Shown here: piece by piece, positions 54,977-62,798 of the stretch
Numbering within the stretch: the first letter of the stretch is position 1
How the letters are laid out: each line of letters starts with the position of its first letter
Origin: Orrella marina
Lineage (GTDB): Bacteria; Pseudomonadota; Gammaproteobacteria; Burkholderiales; Burkholderiaceae_B
Direction of reading: 5' to 3'
DNA length: 64,000 nt
NCBI RefSeq assembly: GCF_003058465.1
Contig: NZ_CP028901.1
Location: 62,001 to 126,000 of the forward strand
Notes under the pieces: generated by a model
Databases searched by the model: none
Told to the model about the DNA's origin: nothing
The model's input: the letters and a program-made list of their open reading frames with translations, nothing else
Translations under genes and position numbers: made by a program

Positions 54977-56580
54977 CCTAAATCCGTCAGTTGCTTGCTT
55001 CCAATTCGTCTAGACGCTAATTGTTTATGCGGGTTTGCATCAGATGGGGGTATTCACCAAATGGGTGAGCGCAAAAACACGCCAAAACAGCCGTTGCGAC
55101 CGTCTCTGAGCCGTTGGTGGTGGACACCATGGGCGGTCGCATCCATGTGCACTGGGACGAGTCAGCGCAAGCGACTCCCAACGGACAGCTGGTCTTTTTT
55201 GCCGAGTTTCTTGCCTGCACGGGCGTCTTTGATCGCTGGGTCGAGCGCTGCCCTCTGACCTATACCAGTCCCAACTCTCCGGGCAACCGGGATGTGCTGG
55301 GGACGTTGCTGCTGGCCATCCTGGCCGGACACCGGCGGTATGCGCACGTGACCGCCTTTCGTAACGATAGAGGGGTGATCAGGTGGCGGCGAAATCGCTG
55401 GGCATGAACAAGATCGTCAGCGAGGACTCCCTGCGCCGGGCACTGGCCCGGATGGACGAGCAAGCTAGTCAGGCGTGGTTGCGCCCGGCACTCATGTCAA
55501 GCGTTAAACCGTTGTACGGCAAACAGGAAGGGGCGTTGAAGGGCTACAACCCGCACAAGCCCGGCCGACCCAGTCACGTGCTGCACACGTACTGGGTGAG
55601 TCCGCTGCGACAGGTTCTGGATGTGCAGCTGACAGCGGGTAACCAGCATGCGAGTTCCCATGCTCGAGCAGGTCTGGAACAGCTACTGGACGAGCTGGGC
55701 GATCTGGGTGACAAAACGCCTGCCCTGGTGTGCGGTGACAGTGGTTACGGCAACGAGGGATTCTGGTGGCGCTTGAGCAACGCCAGCAACCCTATCTGCT
55801 GCGGCTGCGCCAGACTGCTAACGTTCAACGCCTGGTGCGACACCAGTTTGACCGGCTGGACTGGAGCCGAACCGACTCGCAGGGCTTCCAGGCGGTTCAG
55901 GACGAGGTCAAGCTCTCGGGCTGGAGCCAGCCACGGCGGGTGGTGATCCTGTGTCGCCGGCTACGCGAAGGTATCGCCCGGGAGACGATGGATGACCATG
56001 GCCAGTTGCGTCTGGACTTTGCCGATCACCATATCCTGGATGCGGCCCGGATGTGGGAATACACCGTGTTGGTGACCAACGCGGACTATCGCCTGGAATC
56101 GATTGCCCAACTGTATCGGGATCGCTGTGATTGCGAGAATGGCTTTGATGAGCTGAAGAATCAGTGGGGACTGTCAGGTTTCACTACCAAGGACCTGAAT
56201 CGCAGTCAGACGACTGCACGTGCGGGAGCCCTCATCTATAACTGGTGGAGTTGGTACTGTCGGGCCGCACACCCGGGCGGCAGACTCGAGGCGATCACGA
56301 GTCGCCCGTTGTTGCTCGCTGCGGTGGGCAAGGCCGCGAGCCATGCCGGACAGACGACTCTGTATCTGACGTCCATGCATGCCAGAACGGACACCATCAA
56401 TCAGTTGCTGGTCAACATTCGTGCGGCTTTGCGGCATGTCAGATTGACCGCGGAGCAGTTCAAGGATGTCGACCGATGGAGCACCCTGCTGAAGTACGTA
56501 TGCCAGAAAATTGCACCCCGGATGGACGATCATTCAGCCTGTCTGACACTGCCCGTGACCGGCTAACTGCTGTTTTTAGG
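54977..56580 (+). mobile_element. IS1380-like insertion sequence, complete ends (copy B)
   Basis: About 1.6 kb. The left end CCTAAATCCGTCAGTTGC and the right end (complement CCTAAAAACAGCAGTTAGC) form imperfect terminal inverted repeats starting with CCT, as in the IS1380 family. The flanking bases are TGAT and ATCA; these extend the inverted repeat rather than form a direct target duplication. The transposase inside has three frameshifts. The right end is 27 bases from the stop of the acyl-CoA dehydrogenase gene. Family assignment rests on ends and transposase style, not on a search. Confidence 0.8.
55061..56566 (+). pseudogene. DDE transposase of the IS1380-like element, frameshifted
   Basis: The translation can be followed through three frames: MGERKN (55061), VDTMGGRIHVHWDESAQA to FRNDRGV (to about 55370), AAKSLGMNKIVSEDSLRRAL to CGDSGYGNEG (to about 55756), and LVALEQRQQPYLLRLRQT to the end at 56566. 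Each break is repaired by one added base: an A in 55084-55087, a G in 55372-55375 and a G in 55757-55759. Catalytic region clues are ALVCGDSGYGNEG and YRDRCDCENGFDELKNQWGL. The stop codon lies inside the right terminal repeat. If the indels are sequencing errors the gene may be intact. Confidence 0.85.
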
Positions 56581-56607
56581 ATCACTCCGGGGTCAAACTC
56601 CAGCTGC

Positions 56608-58371
56608 TTATTCCGAACCGCTGAGTTCGGCAGTTGGCAGATCTTCTCGCAGTGAAGCCTCACGTGGTTTGATGTGGTGGGCAAGGGTGTCGATGCCGAA
56701 TTGCAGACGGTGATCGAGTCCAGGCTGTCTCGCCTCCCATACAAAAATGATGGCGCACCCAATGTGATAAAGCAAGGAGCTGATCTCGCGGGCGTACGGT
56801 TGCAGGTCTTCATCAGCAATCTTCTGTGCCATGGCGACTGCGTTGTCCAGGCTTTGCGCGAGTTGATCGCAGAGCGGCTCGAGCTGCGCAGATTGCGCTG
56901 ACTGTTGTCCTGCCTGAGCCAGCAGGTCACGGAAGTGGCTGTGCAGTGCAGGCAGGGACTGATTCTTTCGGATCGCTCTCAATACATCCAGTGCGATGAT
57001 GTTGCTGGTTCCTTCCCAGACTGAGCCTAGGTGGGACTCGCGCACCAGGCGGGCTTCGACCCATTCTTCGATGTAGCCGCAACCGCCACGCACTTCCATT
57101 GCGTCACCCGTTACTTTGCGGGCGTCGCGGCATGCGCGAAACTTCAGAAGCGGGGTCATGATTCTCACCAGTGCCTTGGCGTGGGCATCACCCTGATCGG
57201 CTTTTTGCAGAGCCTGCGCTGTTTGAAATCCATAGGATCGTGCCTGTTCGGTCGGCAAGGCCAGTTTGGCAAGCTGCCTTTGCATCAGTGGCAGATCAAC
57301 CAGTTTCTTGCCAAACGCCACCCGGTTGTGCGCGACAAACAAGGCCTCGGTCAGTGCCCGGCGCATCAACGCGGCCGATCGAATGCCGTTGGACAGGCGC
57401 GAGCTGTTCACCATCTCGGCCATCTGCTGGAACCCGCGGCCGATTTCTCCGATGAGGTAAGCCTGGGCACCGTTGAAACGGATCTCGCCGCTGGGCATGG
57501 AGCGGGTGCCAAGTTTCTCTTTTAAGCGCAGGATACGGTAATCGTTGATCTGCCCGTTATCCTTGATGCGAGGCATCAGAAACAGGGTGACACCAGCCAT
57601 ACCGGATGGCGCCCCGTCCGGTCGGGCCAGCACCATGGCCAGATCAGCATCTGCGTTCGAGCAGAACCATTTGTCGCCATAGAGCTTCCACTGCCCATCC
57701 TCCTGGACGGCACGGGTCTCGGTGCCAGCAATGTCTGAGCCCATGGCTTGCTCGGTCATGAACATGGCTCCCTGAAACAGCTCCTCAAAATCCAGGGAAG
57801 TGAGTCTGGGCAGATACTTGGCCACCAGATCAGGATGTCCGTACTTCCTGAGGGTGCGGGTCAGCGAGTCGGTCATGTTGACCGGACAAGTCAGGCCGAA
57901 CTCGGTTTGGGTAAACAGATAAAACAGGGTGTATTTGGCGTGCGTCGGCAAAGTCTCGTGCCAGCCCAGTACACCTGGGACATGGGAGCCGGCCGCCATG
58001 CCGAACTCACTGAACGCCCAGCGTTCTAGCTCGACGTAGGCAGGGTGTTTGTAGATCTCGTCGACATCCTGGCCACGACGATTGCGCGTCGACAGCTCGG
58101 GAGTGTATTTGTCAGCCAGAAACGCCAGATCGTCCAGGCGCTCAGCGGCAATCTGCCCGAGCCGGTCAAAGTGCGGCAGAAAATGATCAAGCGCCTGCTC
58201 CGACAGGTACAGAGCGAGCAGGCGGGGAAGGTCAGGATCCAGTCGGTACAGATTGCGACCTTGTCCGTCCGGAATGGCGCTGCTGGCCATCGCGTCCGAC
58301 GCCGGGGCGTGGTGTGGTGAGGCAGCGCCAATGCTCGAGGCGGATTCTTTCGATGTGACGGGCATGTCCAT
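56608..58371 (-). CDS. AidB-like acyl-CoA dehydrogenase (first of two tandem paralogues)
   Basis: 587 residues. After a Ser/Ala-rich leader of about 40 residues come the ACAD domains in AidB order: an extended N-terminal region (YRLDPDLPRLLALYLSEQALDHFLPHFDRLGQ), FMTEQAMGSDIAGTETRAVQ for FAD/substrate binding, EKLGTRSMPSGEIRFNGAQAYLIGE, GRGFQQMAEMVNSSRLSNGIRSAALMRRAL, and VWEGTSNIIALDVLRAI. The last carries the Glu corresponding to the catalytic base. E. coli AidB protects DNA from alkylation, but this group also includes true dehydrogenases; the kept Glu favours enzymatic activity. Substrate unknown. It lies 104 bases downstream of its paralogue, likely in one operon. Confidence 0.88.
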   Translation of the reverse strand: MDMPVTSKESASSIGAASPHHAPASDAMASSAIPDGQGRNLYRLDPDLPRLLALYLSEQALDHFLPHFDRLGQIAAERLDDLAFLADKYTPELSTRNRRGQDVDEIYKHPAYVELERWAFSEFGMAAGSHVPGVLGWHETLPTHAKYTLFYLFTQTEFGLTCPVNMTDSLTRTLRKYGHPDLVAKYLPRLTSLDFEELFQGAMFMTEQAMGSDIAGTETRAVQEDGQWKLYGDKWFCSNADADLAMVLARPDGAPSGMAGVTLFLMPRIKDNGQINDYRILRLKEKLGTRSMPSGEIRFNGAQAYLIGEIGRGFQQMAEMVNSSRLSNGIRSAALMRRALTEALFVAHNRVAFGKKLVDLPLMQRQLAKLALPTEQARSYGFQTAQALQKADQGDAHAKALVRIMTPLLKFRACRDARKVTGDAMEVRGGCGYIEEWVEARLVRESHLGSVWEGTSNIIALDVLRAIRKNQSLPALHSHFRDLLAQAGQQSAQSAQLEPLCDQLAQSLDNAVAMAQKIADEDLQPYAREISSLLYHIGCAIIFVWEARQPGLDHRLQFGIDTLAHHIKPREASLREDLPTAELSGSE

Positions 58372-58475
58372 TTGATTCTCCAGAAAGTGTGTTCAGTGTT
58401 CGGTGTTCGATGTCCTGAGCGCAATGACAATTGCTCAGTCGTTCGTTCAGTGGCCAGTGCGTTGACCGGCCCGGT

Positions 58476-60362
58476 CTAACTCAGCAGGGCATGAGCTTGT
58501 TCCAGTGTGACCGTATCGGTGCTGAGCAGGTGGTTGATGATTGCGTTGTCCTGAGCCGCGTCATTCCCGCGGCGACGGGCCTGTTGCACCCGGTGCACAA
58601 GTACCTGATGGCTTAGCAGGAGTCGCCTTGCGTCTTTGCCCTGGGTGCCCAGGGTTGCACCCTCGATCGCCATCAGTACGGCAGTCACGGTGTTGTAGAG
58701 ATCGGTCGCCGCACTGCGACACTGGTCTTCCATATCCTGATCAGATGCCACATCGTCCATGAAAGCACATGCCGACACGAGCTCAGCACTCAGTGACTCG
58801 CGCAAGCTGGCCGGAACGCTGGCGCAGCCCGACAGTTCGCCCAGCAGCGTCTGTGTGAGTGCATGGTGGGAGCCGTCCTTGCCAGCGGCCCGCTGCACCG
58901 CATCAAGCGCATTGATGTTGCTCGTGCCTTCCCAGATGACGCCGAGATGGGCATCTCTAACCAGTCGCTCGTTGACGAAGTCCTCGATATAGCCATTGCC
59001 GCCTCGAATCTCCATGGCTGCCGTGGCAACCCGGATGTTGTCGCGGCAGGACCGCAGTTTCAGCAGCGGGGTGAGGATTCGCAGAAGCAGACCCGACAGG
59101 TTGTCCCCGCGATCGGATTGGTCCATCAACTGGGCGGCATACGTGAAGCAGGAAAGGGCCTGTTCGGTCGGTAGCAGAATCTTGAGTAGCTGTCGCTTCT
59201 GCAAGGGGAGATCAATCAGGCGCCGGCCAAACGCGTGACGATGGTTCACCACCACCCAGGACTCGTTCCAGCAGCGTCGCATCATGGCGGCAGCCCGCAC
59301 ACCGTGCGACAGACGCGAGAGATTGACCTGATCCAGCATCTGTTTCAGGCCCCGGCTGGCGTCTCCGACCAGATAGGCATGGGCGCCTTCGAAGATGATC
59401 TCGCCGCTGGGCATGGAACGCGTACCGAGCTTGCCTTTGAGCCGGGCGATACGATAGGTGTTGCGCGATCCATCGTCCAGGCGCTTTGGTACCGCAAACA
59501 AGGCCAGCCCGGCTGTGCCTGGGCCCCCATCGGCCGGCCTTGCAAGAATCAGTGCCACGTCGGCATCGGCCGCCGAGCAGAACCACTTGTCTCCATACAA
59601 GCGCCAGTTTTTGCCATCGTGAATGGCTTGCAGGCGATTGGTGCCCACATCTGAACCACCGGTGCGCTCGGTCATGAACTGTGAGCCTTTGAGCAGACTC
59701 GACAGGCGGGTGCTGGTCATGCCCGGCAGAAAGCGCTTCTGGACGGCGGCATCGCCGTAGCGCTCAATCAGGTAGGCCGAGCTGTCGGTCAGGCTGATCG
59801 GGCACATCAGCCCGAACTCGGACTGCACAAACAGATACTGAAATGCGTACTTGGAAAGCGGGCTGTAACGTGCTGACCAGCCCAGCACACCCTCTGTTCT
59901 GGACATGGCGTGGATGCCGAACTCCTCAAACGCGATGCGTTCCATCTCTCGATAAGACGGGTGATACTCGATCCAGTCTTCGTCCCGGCCAAAGCGGTCT
60001 CTTGCATGCAGCTTTGGAGGATTCCTGTCAGCGAGGCTTGCCAGCATATCCAGCTCATTGCCGGCCACTTCTCCCAGACGATCCAGGTGAGGCTGAATGT
60101 GGGCATGCTCGTCTTCCCGCAGGCGCAAGGCAAGTAGATCCCTGGCCGATTGGTCGATCTGGTAAAAGTTCAGGCCTCGACAGTCCGGTGCAACCAGCTC
60201 ATGAGGTGCTTTGCTCGCAAGCGTCTCCAGCACTGAGGTGCGATCCTCGTCATGACGGATCGCGTTGCCGTTTTCAGTATGACTGGATGCGCTGTGTGTG
60301 GCTCGATTAGTGGCTCGATGTGTGGCCTCGTTTATGGCCTCGTTTGTGGCTCTGAAGTCCAT
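58476..60362 (-). CDS. AidB-like acyl-CoA dehydrogenase (second tandem paralogue)
   Basis: 628 residues. Same domain order as its downstream neighbour: FYQIDQSARDLLALRLREDEHAHIQPHLDRLGEV, FMTERTGGSDVGTNRLQAIH, GKLGTRSMPSGEIIFEGAHAYLVGD, LDQVNLSRLSHGVRAAAMMRRCW, and VIWEGTSNINALDAVQRA with the Glu retained. The two are clearly duplicates that have since diverged. The N-terminus has Thr/Asn/Ala repeats (NEATHRATNRATH) coded by a 12-bp tandem repeat. Start at 60362 has GGGGAG upstream; a GTG at 60398 is the alternative. The divergent IclR gene 260-280 bases away is the likely regulator. Confidence 0.88.
   Translation of the reverse strand: MDFRATNEAINEATHRATNRATHSASSHTENGNAIRHDEDRTSVLETLASKAPHELVAPDCRGLNFYQIDQSARDLLALRLREDEHAHIQPHLDRLGEVAGNELDMLASLADRNPPKLHARDRFGRDEDWIEYHPSYREMERIAFEEFGIHAMSRTEGVLGWSARYSPLSKYAFQYLFVQSEFGLMCPISLTDSSAYLIERYGDAAVQKRFLPGMTSTRLSSLLKGSQFMTERTGGSDVGTNRLQAIHDGKNWRLYGDKWFCSAADADVALILARPADGGPGTAGLALFAVPKRLDDGSRNTYRIARLKGKLGTRSMPSGEIIFEGAHAYLVGDASRGLKQMLDQVNLSRLSHGVRAAAMMRRCWNESWVVVNHRHAFGRRLIDLPLQKRQLLKILLPTEQALSCFTYAAQLMDQSDRGDNLSGLLLRILTPLLKLRSCRDNIRVATAAMEIRGGNGYIEDFVNERLVRDAHLGVIWEGTSNINALDAVQRAAGKDGSHHALTQTLLGELSGCASVPASLRESLSAELVSACAFMDDVASDQDMEDQCRSAATDLYNTVTAVLMAIEGATLGTQGKDARRLLLSHQVLVHRVQQARRRGNDAAQDNAIINHLLSTDTVTLEQAHALLS
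60298..60357. repeat. 12-bp coding minisatellite at the N-terminus of the AidB-like gene
   Basis: Five degenerate units: GTGGCTCGATTA, GTGGCTCGATGT, GTGGCCTCGTTT, ATGGCCTCGTTT and GTGGCTCTGAAG. In frame, each gives Ala-Thr with Asn/His and Arg/Glu in varying positions. It begins just after the start codon. Confidence 0.85.
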
Positions 60363-60554
60363 TATCTTTGTCTCCCCTGTTGTGGTGCTCTGTGGCACTT
60401 GACTGCGTTGTACGAGTTGTATGAGTTGGTGATTCGAATGAGTGGTTCGAAACAGGTGTTTCGACTATGTGCTCCAGGTCAGGACCCTGTGCTTCGGCAT
60501 GATTGACGTGTTGCGACACAGTCTATGGGTCAGAGGGACGTCTGCAAAGGGCTG

Positions 60555-60569
60555 TTTCGCACTGCGAAA
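60555..60569. promoter_or_regulatory. IclR-family operator candidate
   Basis: TTTCGCA, one base, TGCGAAA: a perfect 15-bp dyad in the 260-base divergent intergenic region, 70-84 bases upstream of the iclR-like start. It resembles known IclR-family sites and could serve both directions. Confidence 0.72.
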
Positions 60570-60638
60570 TCGTGGCAAGATGAATGCAGAAGACAGGAAG
60601 GCTGTCAGTAACAGGAAGAGGCGATGGAGGACGAGCAG

Positions 60639-61466
60639 ATGTCTGAAGGCTTTGAGGGGCCAGGGCAACCGGCATCCAGGGATCGTCAGATGGTGGCGTC
60701 GCTTGGGCGTGGCCTGGCAATTCTGTCTGCGTTCCGGACCGTGCAACCGGTGCTGAGCAACAGTGAGCTGGCTGCTGCCACCGGACTGCCACGTCCTTCT
60801 GTCTCACGGCTCACGCATACGCTGGTCAAGCTGGGATATCTGGAATACGACTCGGAATGGGGTCAGGCGGGCGGATACCGGCTTGGACCCAGAGTGCTGG
60901 CCATGGGCTATGCCATGCGGGGTGGGTTGACGCTGCGCCATGTGGCCATGACGCATCTGGATGATCTGGCCCAGCTCTGTAACGGGCTGGCTGGACTGGT
61001 TGCCTTGCAGGGCCATGGCATGTTGATGGTCGAAGTGGTGCGTGCAGGTCATGCCGAGATCGGCAATCTGGAGGCCGGTGTTCATACACCTCTGGAGAGT
61101 ACCGCCATGGGTCGAGCCTATCTTGCAAGCTGCAGTCAACCAGAGCGCGACAGACTGGTGGCTTTGCTCATCAGCCAGCGAGGTCTGAATCCCGATCAGC
61201 TCAATGAAGTCGTCGGCAGAGCGTGCGATGAGTACAGGGAGCTGGGTGCGTGCACGGCCATCGACAGTTGGCGCGATGGCAATTGCGGTGCAGCCGTACC
61301 TCTTTATCTGAAGGGCTTTGGGAGCAGGATGGTGCTGACTTGCGGTGCGACGCGTGCTGACGTGTCGGCGCAGCGTCTGCGTGAGGAGATTGTGCCGGCG
61401 GTCAGGGACGCTGCGCGCAAGATCGAACTGGAGTACGAACGCGGTTCAAGGCAGCGGTCGCGCTGA
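60639..61466 (+). CDS. IclR-family transcriptional regulator
   Basis: About 275 residues. Winged helix domain (about 20-80: SLGRGLAILSAFRTVQPVLSNSELAAATGLPRPSVSRLTHTLVKLGYLEY) and a GAF-like effector domain with ESTAMGRAYLA and ACTAIDSWRDGNCGAAVPLYLKGFG. It is divergent from the two AidB-like dehydrogenase genes and probably controls them; the effector is likely a small acid or CoA-pathway intermediate, by family habit only. The ATG at 60639 has GGAGG 8 bases upstream; an ATG at 60624 is also possible. Confidence 0.9.
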   Translation: MSEGFEGPGQPASRDRQMVASLGRGLAILSAFRTVQPVLSNSELAAATGLPRPSVSRLTHTLVKLGYLEYDSEWGQAGGYRLGPRVLAMGYAMRGGLTLRHVAMTHLDDLAQLCNGLAGLVALQGHGMLMVEVVRAGHAEIGNLEAGVHTPLESTAMGRAYLASCSQPERDRLVALLISQRGLNPDQLNEVVGRACDEYRELGACTAIDSWRDGNCGAAVPLYLKGFGSRMVLTCGATRADVSAQRLREEIVPAVRDAARKIELEYERGSRQRSR

Positions 61467-61595
61467 GGCGACCTGGCGTAAAGGGCAGGGATAGGCTTGC
61501 TGTCAGGCAGCCGAGTGTCGAAGTAGTGACCTACAGGATTGTTACGATGTCGCTGGTTAGCCAGTTGGCCGTAAACCCTCGCTCCAGTCGGGCCT

Positions 61596-61610
61596 GGACG
61601 CGCAGCGTCC
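61596..61610. repeat. Small hairpin in the IS200/IS605 remnant flank
   Basis: GGACGC and GCGTCC around GCA. Together with ACCC/GGGT pairs at about 61626-61637 it could be part of a subterminal hairpin of the element. Confidence 0.4.
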
Positions 61611-61677
61611 TTTAGCCGGAGGTGACCCGATTGGGTGCATGCCAAGGGCGTCCCTGGGTTTAAGCCGGTGTTTTCTG

Positions 61678-61893
61678 TTACTCGACATGCTGCCGGATGA
61701 TTTCCAGCGGTGTACCGCCGCAGGAAGCGGCAAAATAGCTGCGACTCCAGAGCACATTTTTCTGGTACCGTTTCTCAAGCTCAGGGAACTGCTTGCGGAG
61801 CAAGCGGCTTGAAACGCCCTTGAGGCTGTTGACCAGCAAGTGCACATGGTCACTTTCCCCGTTGAACTCGGCAAGTTCAACATGAAACCGCTC
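61678..61893 (-). pseudogene. IS200/IS605-type TnpA (HUH transposase) remnant
   Basis: On the minus strand the sequence reads CERFHVELAEFNGESDHVHLLV, then NSLKGVSSRLLRKQFPELEKRY, LWSRSYFAASCGGTPLEIIRQHVE and stop. The DHVHLLV stretch is the metal-binding HUH motif. The stretch of about ten residues normally between LLV and NSLKGVSS is missing. The catalytic Tyr of the last helix (usually QYIEQQ) is replaced by His, and the stop follows at once. The N-terminal third is absent. It is clearly dead. Confidence 0.8.
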
Positions 61894-61943
61894 GCAGACT
61901 CAGACCCAGATCCAGTCGCAAGACTGAGTCGGACTGCGCAGGT

Positions 61944-62750
61944 TCAGCGACCCTTGAACTGAGGTTTACGCTTTTCCATGAAAGCGGTACGGCCCTCGAC
62001 GTAGTCTTCACTGTCAAAACACGCTTTGACAACCGCGTCACACAGCGCGACATCACGTTTGCCCTCGTCCTTCAACGCTTCGGTCACAATCGTCTTGATT
62101 GACCGCACGGTCAGAGGGGCATTGCCGGCAATGGTCTGGGCGTACCGGGTGACGTAGGACTCGAGTTCTTCGGTCTCGACGGCACGGTTGACCAGGCCCA
62201 TGGTCAGTGCCTCGTCACAGTTGAACTGACGGGCGGTGTAGAAAATCTCCTTCGTGAAGGAGGGACCGACCACGCTCATGAGTGTCCGAACCCCTTCATA
62301 CTCGTATCCCAGCCCAAGTTTGGCTGCAGGCACGGCAAAGGTCGAGTTCTTTGAGGCGATCCGCATGTCGCAAGCCAGTGCAATACCAAGACCACCACCG
62401 ATGCAATAGCCGCGAATCATGGCGATTGTCGGTTTGCCCAGCGACTTCAGTGCCGCAGAGGCTTCTTGCGATGTCTTGTTGTAGAACTCGACAGCCTCTT
62501 CAGAGCCACGTTTGTCGTTGAACTCTGAAATGTCCGCGCCCGACACGAATGCCCTGTCTCCTGCTCCCGTCAGAACCACAACGCGGACGTCATCGTCGGC
62601 AGCAAACTGCGCGACAGCTTGCGACAGCGCCTGCCACATTGAGAGGCTCACTGCATTGTGACGTGCAGGATTGTTAAAGGTGATCCAGCCAATCTGGTCA
62701 GACTTGCCGACCAGAAGTTTCTCGGTCAGGGGGTGGGGTGAGCCTATCAT
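61944..62750 (-). CDS. Enoyl-CoA hydratase/isomerase (crotonase) family protein
   Basis: 268 residues. Crotonase motifs: NPARHNAVSLSMWQAL, oxyanion loop AFVSGADISEF (about 66), and CIGGGLGIALACDMRIAS (about 115). The two catalytic Glu of true enoyl-CoA hydratases are not seen: GGGLGIALACD replaces GGGCELA, and FAVPAAKLGLGY replaces FGQPEITLG. It may act on another CoA substrate (isomerase, hydrolase or decarboxylase). Start at 62750 has GGAG about 10 bases upstream. It is near the acyl-CoA dehydrogenases but in a separate unit. Confidence 0.88.
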   Translation of the reverse strand: MIGSPHPLTEKLLVGKSDQIGWITFNNPARHNAVSLSMWQALSQAVAQFAADDDVRVVVLTGAGDRAFVSGADISEFNDKRGSEEAVEFYNKTSQEASAALKSLGKPTIAMIRGYCIGGGLGIALACDMRIASKNSTFAVPAAKLGLGYEYEGVRTLMSVVGPSFTKEIFYTARQFNCDEALTMGLVNRAVETEELESYVTRYAQTIAGNAPLTVRSIKTIVTEALKDEGKRDVALCDAVVKACFDSEDYVEGRTAFMEKRKPQFKGR

Positions 62751-62798
62751 CTTGAAGTAACTCCTCAGTAAAAAGAATTGGCCAGGTGGCACCGGCAC

